Below the pieces are notes generated by a model, which saw only the letters and a program-made list of their open reading frames with translations, was not told the DNA's origin and ran no database searches. Of a DNA stretch of 18,781 nt, positions 1 through 7,082 are shown one piece after another (the first letter of the stretch is position 1; each line of letters starts with the position of its first letter). A program made the translations under genes and the position numbers. The stretch spans positions 1-18,781 of the forward strand of contig JAIPBY010000016.1 of NCBI GenBank assembly GCA_021738605.1. The letters run 5' to 3'. Origin of the DNA: Chitinophagaceae bacterium (GTDB lineage Bacteria > Bacteroidota > Bacteroidia > Chitinophagales > Chitinophagaceae).

Positions 1-42
1 ACTGCATGAGCCCTTTTTCTATTACTGAAACACTATTGTCTT

Positions 43-140
43 CAACCTCTTAAACCCCCCAGCCTTCGGCTGGTAAATTCAACATTTTCAACGTCTCTCA
101 ACCTCCCTCACCTCTCTAAACTTCTCCTGCCTTCGGCAGG
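43..140. repeat. Diverged tandem duplication carrying two GCCTTCGGC-core hairpins
   Basis: Two similar units of about 30 bases lie 67 bases apart. Each has a pyrimidine-rich lead containing TAAAC followed by a perfect hairpin: CCAGCC-TTC-GGCTGG at 59-73 and CCTGCC-TTC-GGCAGG at 126-140. The two hairpins share the nine-base core GCCTTCGGC and differ by a compensating A-T/T-A exchange in the stem. The second hairpin begins 10 bases beyond the stop codon of the minus-strand OmpA gene and could act as its 3' end structure, but no T-run follows it on that strand, so it is not a classical intrinsic terminator. Bases 1-42 show nothing else that I can recognise. Confidence 0.6.
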
Positions 141-150
141 CAAGCTCAAC

Positions 151-1029
151 TTATCTCTTCTCCAGCAACTTAAAGAACTGATCCAACTGTGGGAGGATCA
201 CAATCCTTGTTCTGCGGTTGGCAGCACGTCCGGTCTCGGTGGAATTATCGGCCAATGGACGGAATTCTGCACGCCCTGCTGCAACCATTTGTGCAGGGTT
301 CATGTCATATTGCTTTTGAAGCAAGCGAACGATGGTTGTTGCGCGCTTCACACTGAGGTCCCAGTTGTCCATCAGGTCCTTGTCGCCTTTCATGGCAACA
401 TTGTCTGTATGTCCTTCCACCATGAACTCAATGTCTGGCTGGTTCTTCAATACCAATGCTACTTTTCCAAGCACCGTCTTGGCCCTGTCGCCAAGGTCAA
501 AGCTGCCTGTTTTGAAAAGCACTTTGTCTGAAATATCAACATATACCACGCCCTTGTCTACCTTGATGTTTACATCCTGATCGTTCAGGTCTCCGATGGC
601 ACCTTTCAGGTTCATTACCAGGGCCATGTTCATCGAGTCTTTTCTGGCGGCAGCAGACTGGATGGTTTGAATGTATGCATCCTTCGATCCGATATTGTCC
701 AAAGATTTTTTAATGCTTTCCGCCTGAGAAGAGGAAATCACAGACAGATCTTCCAGTTGCTTCAGCGTCTGGTTGCTGCTTTTCTTCAGGAATTCAATCT
801 GGTCTTTCAACGACCCGATTTGTGCTTCTCGCTGTGCGTCTGCAATGGAGCGCTGGCGATCAGCTTCAGCCTTTTCATCACGGCAGGCCTTTGCTTCCAT
901 TTGTGCTGCAATCAATTGATTGTTGAGGTTTCCATATTTTCCTGTAAGTGCCTGAAATTTTTTGGAGCTTACACAAGAAAACAGTGTAACAACCATCACC
1001 AGAGGGAGAACAAAGAATTTGCTTTTCAT
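151..1029 (-). CDS. OmpA-family outer-membrane lipoprotein
   Basis: This 292-residue protein starts at the ATG at 1029, which gives a proper lipoprotein signal; the ORF remains open 12 codons further upstream, but those codons do not resemble a leader. The N-terminus has basic residues, a hydrophobic core and a lipobox ending LFSC, so Cys19 is the likely lipidated residue. A middle segment (about 25-150) is charged and Gln/Lys/Glu-rich and probably helical or coiled coil. The C-terminal third (about 170-290) is an OmpA/MotB-type peptidoglycan-binding domain, with the VLFKTGSFDL strand, EGHTDN, a DNWDLSVKRA helix and the terminal ANRRTRIVI motif that contacts diaminopimelate. The inferred role is anchoring the outer membrane to the cell wall. 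An exact -7 element lies about 34 bases upstream of the start. The family assignment is secure; the precise cellular role is not. Confidence 0.93.
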   Translation of the reverse strand: MKSKFFVLPLVMVVTLFSCVSSKKFQALTGKYGNLNNQLIAAQMEAKACRDEKAEADRQRSIADAQREAQIGSLKDQIEFLKKSSNQTLKQLEDLSVISSSQAESIKKSLDNIGSKDAYIQTIQSAAARKDSMNMALVMNLKGAIGDLNDQDVNIKVDKGVVYVDISDKVLFKTGSFDLGDRAKTVLGKVALVLKNQPDIEFMVEGHTDNVAMKGDKDLMDNWDLSVKRATTIVRLLQKQYDMNPAQMVAAGRAEFRPLADNSTETGRAANRRTRIVILPQLDQFFKLLEKR

Positions 1030-1062
1030 CTTTTTGAATTTTAATTGGTATTGACTGAAAAG

Positions 1063-1070
1063 CAAATATA
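1063..1070 (-). promoter_or_regulatory. -7 promoter element for the OmpA lipoprotein gene
   Basis: Read on the minus strand the octamer is TATATTTG, an exact match to the Bacteroidota -7 consensus TAnnTTTG. It ends 33 bases before the ATG at 1029, implying a leader of roughly 28-30 bases. No good -33 TTG is seen at the usual spacing; the nearest TTG (1083-1085) is only 12 bases upstream. Confidence 0.5.
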
Positions 1071-1121
1071 ATTTCTCCGAAGCAATTCGGCTCCATTAAT
1101 AATCCACAACAACAGGGCTTC

Positions 1122-3536
1122 CTATTTTTCGTCCGACTCAATGGTGCGTACAAAGGCACTCCTTCTGGGCGCCGGCATTGTGCTGCCTTCTCCCTTCACG
1201 GCCTTCCAGATCACTTCACTGAACTCAAGATCATTGACCCTGTCTTCCTTGCTGAAGTCAAAAGACATGCTTTTTTTGGAAAGGGCATTGACCTTCACAT
1301 TCTTGTCATTCAAATCAACCCTGGCGGGAAGGGAATGAAAAACAGAAAGATCGGGTGTCTTGCTGAAGCTCCTCCACATCGGCGTGGCAGCTGCATCATA
1401 CTGAGACATGGGGGGCAATCCCAGAATCAACTCCATGGTCCTGAGCATTGATGAGGTGCTGTAGGGCGTATGGTCCACAAAACCCCTTTTCACAAAGCCA
1501 CCAGCCACATAGGCCGTGGTGCGGTGTGCGTCCACATGATCGGGTCCATTTTGTGCATCATCCTCTACAATAAAAATGGCTGTTTCTTTCCAGATGGGTG
1601 ATTTGGAAAGGTGTTCTACAAACAATCCAACCGCCAGGTCGTTGTCGGCCACATGGGCAAAAGGGGTTGGCCTGCCAATGCTGGTTCCTTCGGTATGGTC
1701 ATTGATAAAACGCAGGGTGTTCAACTGTGGTACAGCGTTTTTTGTCAGCAATGAGTCAAACTCCCTCCTCCATTGGTTGAATCTTGTGGTATCGCGCACG
1801 GTTTCATCCCAGCTGGTAAAATAAGGGCAAAAATGTCCTTCCAACACCGGGATATTGGCCTTGTAATCATCCGCAAACTCTCCATAGGTTCTGTAGCTGA
1901 CGCCATGGCGTTTGGCCAGGTTCCAAACAAAACCGCCCTTGTTGTTGGCCGCTGCTTTGGTGCCCTCTGCATTGTAGTCTCCGCCGCGGCCTCCATAATT
2001 GGTGGGCCAGGTTTTCTCCAGGTAGTCAGTGGCATAGGCTCCCAAACTCCAGTTATGCCCGTCAGCACTGACCTCTCCATCCACATAAAAATTATCGAGC
2101 AACACAAACTGCTTTACAAGGGCGTGTTGGTTGGGGGTGATGTTCTCGCCAAAAAGCAAGAGGCTGGTATCGCCATTCCCACCTGGAACATCAGACAAAA
2201 CCTGGTCATAGGTTCGGTTTTCCTTTACAATATAAAATACGTGTTTGATGGGCGAAGGGTCTCCAACCTTCATCGGTACAGGGTTGCCGGGCTCTCCTGA
2301 TGCAAGGGTTTCTTTTTCTTTTGTATACGGTGTATTGGCATATACCGCTTTAGAAAGGTCTGCAAGCTGGCTGGTGGTAGGCTCCTCAAAAATAGTCATC
2401 GTGCCCTTGAAAAGACCGCCAATGTATTGCACATCCTTGGGCTTGGCAGCATCGCCTTTCTGGTAGATGACTTGCTGTCTTTTCTGCACAGGGTTTGGAC
2501 CATAGGGATTGGCCATGGAGGTGAAGCCCTTGCCATTGCTCACAAAAACCTTCTTGCCAACAATGCGCACATTGGTGGGATACCAGCCAACGGGGATAAA
2601 GCCCATGGCACGGCTATCGCCAACATGTTCCACATCAAAAACGGCCAGGCAATTGTTGTCTGCATTGGCGATGTACAGCCGATTTTCATCCGCAGACAAG
2701 GCCAAGCCATTGGAGGCCGAGCCAGCCGGGGCATCCGGATAAAGGGCAGCATTCAGTGTTTCGGTTACTTTCATGGTTGCAGTGCTGATCACCGAAACGG
2801 AGTTGTCATTGGCATTGGCAACAAAGATCCTGTCGCCTTTTTTTGACAGGATGATCTCATTGGGGTTATCACCAACAATGGTTGATGCAGTGATTTGACC
2901 GGTAACAGCATCGATTTTCAATAGCCTGTCTCCACCCCAAACAGAAACATAGACACACTTCCTGTCCCTAGACAACAGGCAACCATATCCTTCCGCACCA
3001 ATGGACATTTTACGGATAACCTTATTAGAAACCAGGTCGATGGTATAGAGTGAGCTGTCTTCTCTTGTGGCAACAAACAGCTTCTTATTGCGAGAATCAA
3101 CAGCAATACCGGAAGGGCCAACACGATTGGGCCAGGGTTTGCCCAGCAAGATGCTGTCTGTCAGCACCAGTTTATTTGCAGTAACATCATATTTATTGAT
3201 ACGGTTGTCGTGTCCGCCGGAAACATAGAGGAACTTTTCATCTTCTGTAAAAGCCAATCCATACCAGGCCTTTGGGAGAACCAAGGTATGAAGCACCTGC
3301 TCTGATGCAGGGTCAATCAACTGAATGGAATGCTGGCTCTGCCCGTTGTTTGTAACGGCCATTTTCTTTCCTGAAGCCGAGAGCGCAATGTTAAGGGGCA
3401 GGTCACCGAGGGGGAAATTTCTTCCGTAAGGAGAAAGCGACCAGCCATTGGGAAGCCTGACCGGTTCAGGAACCTGGGCAAAGATTGCCTGCGCAAGAGC
3501 CATTGTGCACAACAAGAAGCCGATGAATTTCCTCAT
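1122..3536 (-). CDS. Secreted YncE-like beta-propeller / phosphoesterase fusion protein
   Basis: The 804-residue protein starts at the ATG at 3536, directly before a signal peptide (MRKFIGFLLCTMALAQAIFA, probable cleavage before QVPEP); the ORF continues upstream without a sensible leader. Residues about 28-380 hold repeated blades of the YVTN/YncE type, for example LYVSGGHDNRINKYDV, KLFVATREDSSLYTIDL, RIFVANANDNSVSVI and RLYIANADNNCLAVFDV. Residues about 430-790 resemble the phosphoesterase (acid phosphatase / phospholipase C-like) family: a metal-site style motif ENRTYDQ beginning at Glu439, then DNFYVDGEVSADGHNW and, near the C-terminus, IVEDDAQNGPDHVDAHRTT. The protein is probably periplasmic or surface-exposed and acts on phosphoesters; the substrate cannot be told from sequence. 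It is separated from the downstream OmpA gene by 92 bases and has its own promoter in the gap shared with recA. Confidence 0.9.
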   Translation of the reverse strand: MRKFIGFLLCTMALAQAIFAQVPEPVRLPNGWSLSPYGRNFPLGDLPLNIALSASGKKMAVTNNGQSQHSIQLIDPASEQVLHTLVLPKAWYGLAFTEDEKFLYVSGGHDNRINKYDVTANKLVLTDSILLGKPWPNRVGPSGIAVDSRNKKLFVATREDSSLYTIDLVSNKVIRKMSIGAEGYGCLLSRDRKCVYVSVWGGDRLLKIDAVTGQITASTIVGDNPNEIILSKKGDRIFVANANDNSVSVISTATMKVTETLNAALYPDAPAGSASNGLALSADENRLYIANADNNCLAVFDVEHVGDSRAMGFIPVGWYPTNVRIVGKKVFVSNGKGFTSMANPYGPNPVQKRQQVIYQKGDAAKPKDVQYIGGLFKGTMTIFEEPTTSQLADLSKAVYANTPYTKEKETLASGEPGNPVPMKVGDPSPIKHVFYIVKENRTYDQVLSDVPGGNGDTSLLLFGENITPNQHALVKQFVLLDNFYVDGEVSADGHNWSLGAYATDYLEKTWPTNYGGRGGDYNAEGTKAAANNKGGFVWNLAKRHGVSYRTYGEFADDYKANIPVLEGHFCPYFTSWDETVRDTTRFNQWRREFDSLLTKNAVPQLNTLRFINDHTEGTSIGRPTPFAHVADNDLAVGLFVEHLSKSPIWKETAIFIVEDDAQNGPDHVDAHRTTAYVAGGFVKRGFVDHTPYSTSSMLRTMELILGLPPMSQYDAAATPMWRSFSKTPDLSVFHSLPARVDLNDKNVKVNALSKKSMSFDFSKEDRVNDLEFSEVIWKAVKGEGSTMPAPRRSAFVRTIESDEK

Positions 3537-3554
3537 GTGGATTGATTTTATGGT

Positions 3555-3562
3555 CAAAACTA
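3555..3562 (-). promoter_or_regulatory. -7 promoter element for the propeller/phosphoesterase gene
   Basis: On the minus strand this reads TAGTTTTG, an exact TAnnTTTG. It ends 18 bases before the ATG at 3536, so the transcript would have a leader of about 14 bases. The -33 region is T-rich but lacks a clear TTG. Confidence 0.5.
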
Positions 3563-3589
3563 ACCATCTCATGTGGAAATAATTTTGAC

Positions 3590-3618
3590 TTGATATCAAT
3601 TAATTGTGATTATATTTA
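3590..3618 (+). promoter_or_regulatory. Candidate promoter of a short plus-strand transcript
   Basis: TTG (3590-3592) is followed after 18 bases by TATATTTA (3611-3618), which matches TAnnTTTG except in the last base. The spacing fits Bacteroidota promoters. It lies upstream of an orphan terminator at 3676-3707. In an AT-rich region this could be chance. Confidence 0.3.
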
Positions 3619-3623
3619 TAATG

Positions 3624-3707
3624 ATTTTTGTCACCGGTCGCTTGCCGGACTTTCTTGTTTGTTTTCTCATGTACACCCTGCTGTTTGTCTAAATAGCAGG
3701 GTTTTTT
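3624..3707 (+). ncRNA. Candidate small RNA or terminated leader upstream of recA
   Basis: About 84 bases are framed by a candidate promoter (3590-3618) and a good intrinsic terminator (3676-3707). There is no ORF of normal size. A short GC-rich block in otherwise AT-rich DNA (CCGG at 3634-3637 and 3645-3648) could form a small 5' hairpin. A seven-codon reading frame, MYTLLFV (3669-3692), overlaps the left arm of the terminator and ends in its loop, so leader-peptide control is conceivable. I do not recognise a known RNA family. Both ends are inferred, not seen. Confidence 0.3.
3676..3707 (+). terminator. Orphan intrinsic terminator between divergent genes
   Basis: The perfect 7-bp stem CCCTGCT / AGCAGGG (3676-3682 and 3695-3701) with a 12-base loop is followed at once by six T residues (3702-3707). 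The T-run is only on the plus strand, so it points toward recA. No plus-strand gene lies upstream in the window: the neighbour on the left is transcribed the other way. Confidence 0.7.
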
Positions 3708-3775
3708 GTTGAAAACACCGACCAAAAAGAGAAAAACACTAATATTTTTAGTGGAAAAAATGCTAAAAAAATTAG

Positions 3776-3803
3776 TTTGTCATTTCAAATCACCCTATCT
3801 TTA
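3776..3803 (+). promoter_or_regulatory. Candidate recA promoter
   Basis: TTTG (3776-3779), 16 bases, then TATCTTTA (3796-3803), seven of eight matches to TAnnTTTG. A start site near 3808-3811 would leave a leader of about 15 bases before the ATG at 3825. The same CTATCTTTA followed six bases later by CAAAATTT occurs upstream of the cupredoxin gene at 12340-12362. I see no recognisable LexA-type operator. Confidence 0.5.
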
Positions 3804-3824
3804 CTTTCTCAAAATTTAAAAGCT

Positions 3825-4826
3825 ATGTCAAATTCAGAAAAATTAAAAGCGCTGAAACTCACGCTGGACAAGATCGAGAAGGATTATGGAAAGGGAAGTG
3901 TGATGATGATGAATGAAAAAGGGGAGGCGCAAATTGAAGTGATTTCAACAGGTTCAATTGGTCTCGACAGCGCACTGGGGATTGGCGGATTGCCAAAAGG
4001 AAGGGTCGTAGAAATCTATGGACCAGAGAGTTCGGGAAAAACCACTCTTGCTACGCATGTCATTGCGGAAGCACAGAAAAAAGGTGGGATGTGCGCGTTT
4101 ATTGATGCAGAACATGCCTTTGATAGTGCCTATGCAAGAAAATTGGGTGTGGATGTTGACAACCTGCTGATCTCTCAACCGGATTATGGAGAACAGGCAT
4201 TGGAAATCGCCGACAGGCTGATCCTTTCAGGAGCATTGGATGTAGTGGTCATTGATTCAGTGGCTGCACTTGTTCCGAAAAGCGAACTTGAGGGTGAAAT
4301 GGGTGACAGCAAGATGGGATTGCATGCCCGCTTGATGAGCCAGGCCCTCAGGAAACTGACCGCCACCATCAGCAAAACCAATACGATCTGTATTTTCATC
4401 AACCAGCTCCGTGAAAAAATCGGGGTCATGTTTGGCAACCCTGAAACAACAACAGGTGGTAATGCCCTCAAGTTTTATGCATCTGTGCGACTCGACATCC
4501 GCAGGGCAGCCCAGATCAAGGATGGTGATGAGGCCATTGGTAACCGCATAAAAGTAAAGGTTGTCAAAAACAAGGTAGCACCACCATTCCGCTCTGCAGA
4601 GTTTGACATCATCTACGGAGAAGGTATTTCCAAAACCGGTGAGATCCTGGACATGGGTGTTGAACTCGGCATCGTCAACAAAAGCGGTAGCTGGTACAGC
4701 TACAATGGCGATAAGTTGGGGCAAGGCCGTGATGGAGTAAAACAACTCCTGATCGACAATCCTGAAATGGCCAATGAAATTGAAATAAAAATCAGGGAAA
4801 AAATCAAAGAAGCTCAGGCATCATAA
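3825..4826 (+). CDS. recA: Recombinase RecA
   Basis: RecA forms filaments on single-stranded DNA, drives homologous strand exchange and stimulates SOS-type self-cleavage. The 333-residue product starts at ATG 3825; a TTG-started extension to 3777 would run through the promoter and is rejected. The Walker A motif GPESSGKTT places the nucleotide-binding lysine at residue 72, the same number as in E. coli. The Walker B strand VVVIDSV, the CIFINQLREK strand, the loop-2 region GNPETTTGGNALKFYAS and the LDIRR segment are all present. The C-terminus ends in EKIKEAQAS without the long acidic tail of enterobacterial RecA. It appears to be a single-gene unit, bounded by its own promoter and a strong terminator at 4854-4880. 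Confidence 0.98.
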   Translation: MSNSEKLKALKLTLDKIEKDYGKGSVMMMNEKGEAQIEVISTGSIGLDSALGIGGLPKGRVVEIYGPESSGKTTLATHVIAEAQKKGGMCAFIDAEHAFDSAYARKLGVDVDNLLISQPDYGEQALEIADRLILSGALDVVVIDSVAALVPKSELEGEMGDSKMGLHARLMSQALRKLTATISKTNTICIFINQLREKIGVMFGNPETTTGGNALKFYASVRLDIRRAAQIKDGDEAIGNRIKVKVVKNKVAPPFRSAEFDIIYGEGISKTGEILDMGVELGIVNKSGSWYSYNGDKLGQGRDGVKQLLIDNPEMANEIEIKIREKIKEAQAS

Positions 4827-4853
4827 TTGCAGTTGGTGCTTTTTGTTTAGAGG

Positions 4854-4880
4854 CCGCATCCCGCAAGGATGCGGTTTTTT
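4854..4880 (+). terminator. Intrinsic terminator of recA
   Basis: A perfect 8-bp stem, CCGCATCC / GGATGCGG, with a five-base loop (CGCAA) is followed by T6 (4875-4880). It starts 27 bases after the recA stop codon and ends 28 bases before the mgsA start. Confidence 0.92.
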
Positions 4881-4908
4881 ATTTACTTTCACCCTGATAA
4901 ACAACAAC

Positions 4909-5364
4909 ATGGAACAAAAGCGAATCCTGGGTGCAAGAAAGCGCATTGCACTCGTAGCCCACGATAACAAAAAAAAGGAACTGATGGATTGGGCCGTGTA
5001 CAACAAAACAGCACTTTCGAGGCATGAACTCCTTGGAACGGGAACTACCGGCCGATTGATTGAAGAATCCCTGGACAGGTCTGTCAAAAAACTGCTCAGT
5101 GGACCACTTGGTGGCGACCAACAAATTGGGGCGTTGATTGCTGAAGGACAGGTGGACGTATTGATCTTTTTCTGGGATCCCATGGAAGCGCAACCCCATG
5201 ACCCAGACATCAAAGCATTGCTCCGGCTGGCTGTAACCTGGAACATCCCCTTTGCCTGTGACCGTGCAACAGCAGACTTCCTGTTAACATCACCCTTGAT
5301 GCACGAAGCCTATTGCTGCACCATTCCTGATTATTCTAACTACATCAAAAGGGAAATGAGATAA
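4909..5364 (+). CDS. mgsA: Methylglyoxal synthase
   Basis: Converts dihydroxyacetone phosphate to methylglyoxal and phosphate, a cytosolic bypass of lower glycolysis used when sugar phosphates build up. The 151-residue length equals the family norm (152 in E. coli). All catalytic landmarks are present with a one-residue offset from E. coli: His18-Asp19 in LVAHDNKK, Asp70 in GPLGGDQQ, and His97 and Asp100 in PMEAQPHDPD; the phosphate-binding GTGTTG loop is at 43-48. The start at 4909 is set by homology; the ORF extends upstream only through the recA terminator. With the terminator just 28 bases upstream, expression needs a promoter in that short gap or read-through; I see no good -7 element there. 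A hairpin abuts its stop codon. Confidence 0.96.
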   Translation: MEQKRILGARKRIALVAHDNKKKELMDWAVYNKTALSRHELLGTGTTGRLIEESLDRSVKKLLSGPLGGDQQIGALIAEGQVDVLIFFWDPMEAQPHDPDIKALLRLAVTWNIPFACDRATADFLLTSPLMHEAYCCTIPDYSNYIKREMR

Positions 5365-5394
5365 GCTGCTCAATGAGCAGCAAAGAACTTTTTT
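5365..5394 (+). terminator. Probable terminator after mgsA
   Basis: GCTGCTC-AAT-GAGCAGC (5365-5381), a 7-bp stem with a three-base loop, directly follows the mgsA stop codon. The T6 run (5389-5394) lies seven bases beyond the stem, farther than is ideal, so termination may be partial. Confidence 0.5.
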
Positions 5395-5428
5395 ATTGGA
5401 CACCTTGTTAAGAACCAAAGCCTTTAGC

Positions 5429-7060
5429 ATGATGAGACTATTTCTTGCATTGACCCTTTTCATAGGAAATTTTTGCCTTGCACAAGACAGCATCAAGCCC
5501 GCAGATGTCCACAGGGCAGCCAATTTACTTGACCTGAAATATTCAGATAAGGAAGTAGAGATGATGTTGCCAGACCTGAGGGACAATATTGCGGACTATA
5601 AAAAAATGCATGCGCTTACACTCGACAACAGCATCGCCATGAGCATGGCACAGCGCCTGACAGCAGAAAATGTCAAACAAGAAAAACTGAAATGGAAGTA
5701 TGATAAAAAAATCAAACTCCCGCCCAACAGGAATGAGCTGGCGTTTTACTCCATCCATTCCCTTGGATCATTGCTGCGCAACAAATCGATCACTGCTGTT
5801 GAATTGACCAATTTTTTCATCAACCGGTTGAAACAATTTGGAGACACATTGCAATGTACTGTGAGCCTCACAGAACAAATAGCCATGGAGCAGGCAATGA
5901 AGGCCGATGAAGAATTGAACAAAGGAATGGACCGCGGGCCGCTGCATGGTATTCCTTACGGGCTAAAAGATTTGTTTGCAGTAAAGGGGACAAAAACAAC
6001 CTGGGGCGCAGCTCCCTATAAAAATCAAATCATTGATGAAGATGCTTATGTATACACAAGGTTAAAAGAAGCAGGTGCAGTGCTCGTAGCAAAATTAACA
6101 CTGGGAGCTTTGGCCATGGGAGACTATTGGTTTGGCGGCAGAACAAAAAATCCATGGAACCTTGAAAGAGGCTCCAGTGGCTCCTCTGCAGGATCTTCGT
6201 CAGCTACTGTGGCTGGATTGGTACCGTTTGCTATTGGCACAGAAACACATGGGTCCATCATCTCTCCAAGCCATACCTGCGGAGCAACAGGCCTAAGGCC
6301 CACCTTCGGCAGCGTCAGCAGAAGCGGTGCAATGACATTGAGTTGGAGCCTCGACAAAGTGGGACCCATCTGCAGGTCTGCTGAAGATGCAGCAACTGTT
6401 TTTGCCTATATCCATGGAACAGACAACAAAGATGCAAGTGCTGTAAATGCTGCTTTCAATTACAACAGCAAAACTGATGTAAAAACCCTGCGCATTGGTT
6501 ATGCAAAAAATCATTTTGATAAACTGGACTCTTCCGCACAGGAATGGTCTGTGCTCAAAACGCTCAAGGCCGAAGGGCTTGAAATACAACCCATGTATTT
6601 TCCAGACACCGAAGTCTATGCGTTTGATATCATAGGCCAAGTCATCGGCGCAGAATCTGCTGCTGCCTTCGATGCGTTCACCAGAACAGGCCTGGACGAC
6701 CAGATGACAAGGCAAACCCGTTTTGACTGGCCCAATTATTTTCGAGCAGCCAGGACCATCCCTGCCGTAGAATACATCAATGCGAACAGGCACCGCAGCA
6801 TCCTGATGCAACGCGTCAATGAGGCCATGCAACCATTCGATGTGATCATCACTCCAAGCTTTGGCGGAAGACAATTGGCCATCACCAACCTGACCGGTCA
6901 TCCGGCCCTTTGTATGCCCATCGGCCTTACGAAACAGGGCGTCCCCAACAGCATCAGTTTTCTTGCCAATCTTTTCAGGGAAGAAGAACTCGTGGTATTG
7001 GGAAAATTCTTTCAGGAGAAAACAGATTACGATAATATCCATCCCGAAAAATTCAGATGA
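5429..7060 (+). CDS. Secreted amidase-signature family hydrolase
   Basis: This 543-residue enzyme starts at ATG 5429 (the next codon, 5432, is also ATG), just before a signal peptide MMRLFLALTLFIGNFCLA with likely cleavage before QDSIKP, so it is exported, probably to the periplasm. A helical N-terminal region (about 20-110) precedes the amidase-signature core. The Ser-cisSer-Lys triad can be placed: Lys180 in GIPYGLKDLF, Ser252 in GSSGSSAGSS and nucleophile Ser276 in GTETHGSII. The 24-residue Ser-Ser spacing equals that of fatty acid amide hydrolase. The nucleophile loop is HGSII rather than the common GGSIR. It hydrolyses a carboxamide; the substrate is unknown, and it should not be called GatA because it is secreted and not next to gatB or gatC. 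Only 22 bases separate it from uvrB. Confidence 0.93.
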   Translation: MMRLFLALTLFIGNFCLAQDSIKPADVHRAANLLDLKYSDKEVEMMLPDLRDNIADYKKMHALTLDNSIAMSMAQRLTAENVKQEKLKWKYDKKIKLPPNRNELAFYSIHSLGSLLRNKSITAVELTNFFINRLKQFGDTLQCTVSLTEQIAMEQAMKADEELNKGMDRGPLHGIPYGLKDLFAVKGTKTTWGAAPYKNQIIDEDAYVYTRLKEAGAVLVAKLTLGALAMGDYWFGGRTKNPWNLERGSSGSSAGSSSATVAGLVPFAIGTETHGSIISPSHTCGATGLRPTFGSVSRSGAMTLSWSLDKVGPICRSAEDAATVFAYIHGTDNKDASAVNAAFNYNSKTDVKTLRIGYAKNHFDKLDSSAQEWSVLKTLKAEGLEIQPMYFPDTEVYAFDIIGQVIGAESAAAFDAFTRTGLDDQMTRQTRFDWPNYFRAARTIPAVEYINANRHRSILMQRVNEAMQPFDVIITPSFGGRQLAITNLTGHPALCMPIGLTKQGVPNSISFLANLFREEELVVLGKFFQEKTDYDNIHPEKFR

Positions 7061-7070
7061 TAAATTGGGT

Positions 7071-7078
7071 TAATTTTG
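7071..7078 (+). promoter_or_regulatory. -7 element immediately upstream of uvrB
   Basis: TAATTTTG, an exact TAnnTTTG, ends four bases before the uvrB ATG. Transcription from it would begin at or next to the start codon, giving a leaderless mRNA. No clear -33 TTG lies 17-23 bases upstream, so the element is only half supported. Confidence 0.42.
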
Positions 7079-7082
7079 CTGA

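Noticed and set aside
43..140. Start of a CRISPR array
   Set aside because: Only two copies, palindromic cores far shorter than a CRISPR repeat, similar sequence between the copies and no cas genes.
3777..3824. N-terminal extension of recA from a TTG at 3777
   Set aside because: It would translate the promoter region and adds residues unlike any RecA N-terminus. Starting at 3825 puts the Walker lysine at residue 72, as in E. coli.
4843..4908. N-terminal extension of mgsA
   Set aside because: The extra codons run through the recA terminator hairpin; starting at 4909 gives the standard family length and residue numbering.
4881..4908. mgsA promoter in the 28 bases after the recA terminator
   Set aside because: The best candidate there, TACTTTCA, matches TAnnTTTG poorly and lacks a -33 partner.
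6293..7042. Minus-strand open frame of about 250 codons opposite the amidase gene
   Set aside because: It lies wholly inside a gene with clear catalytic motifs, shows no recognisable domain and is explained by codon bias of the true strand. The same holds for the long antisense frames at 11465-12223, 15772-16476 and 16846-17586.
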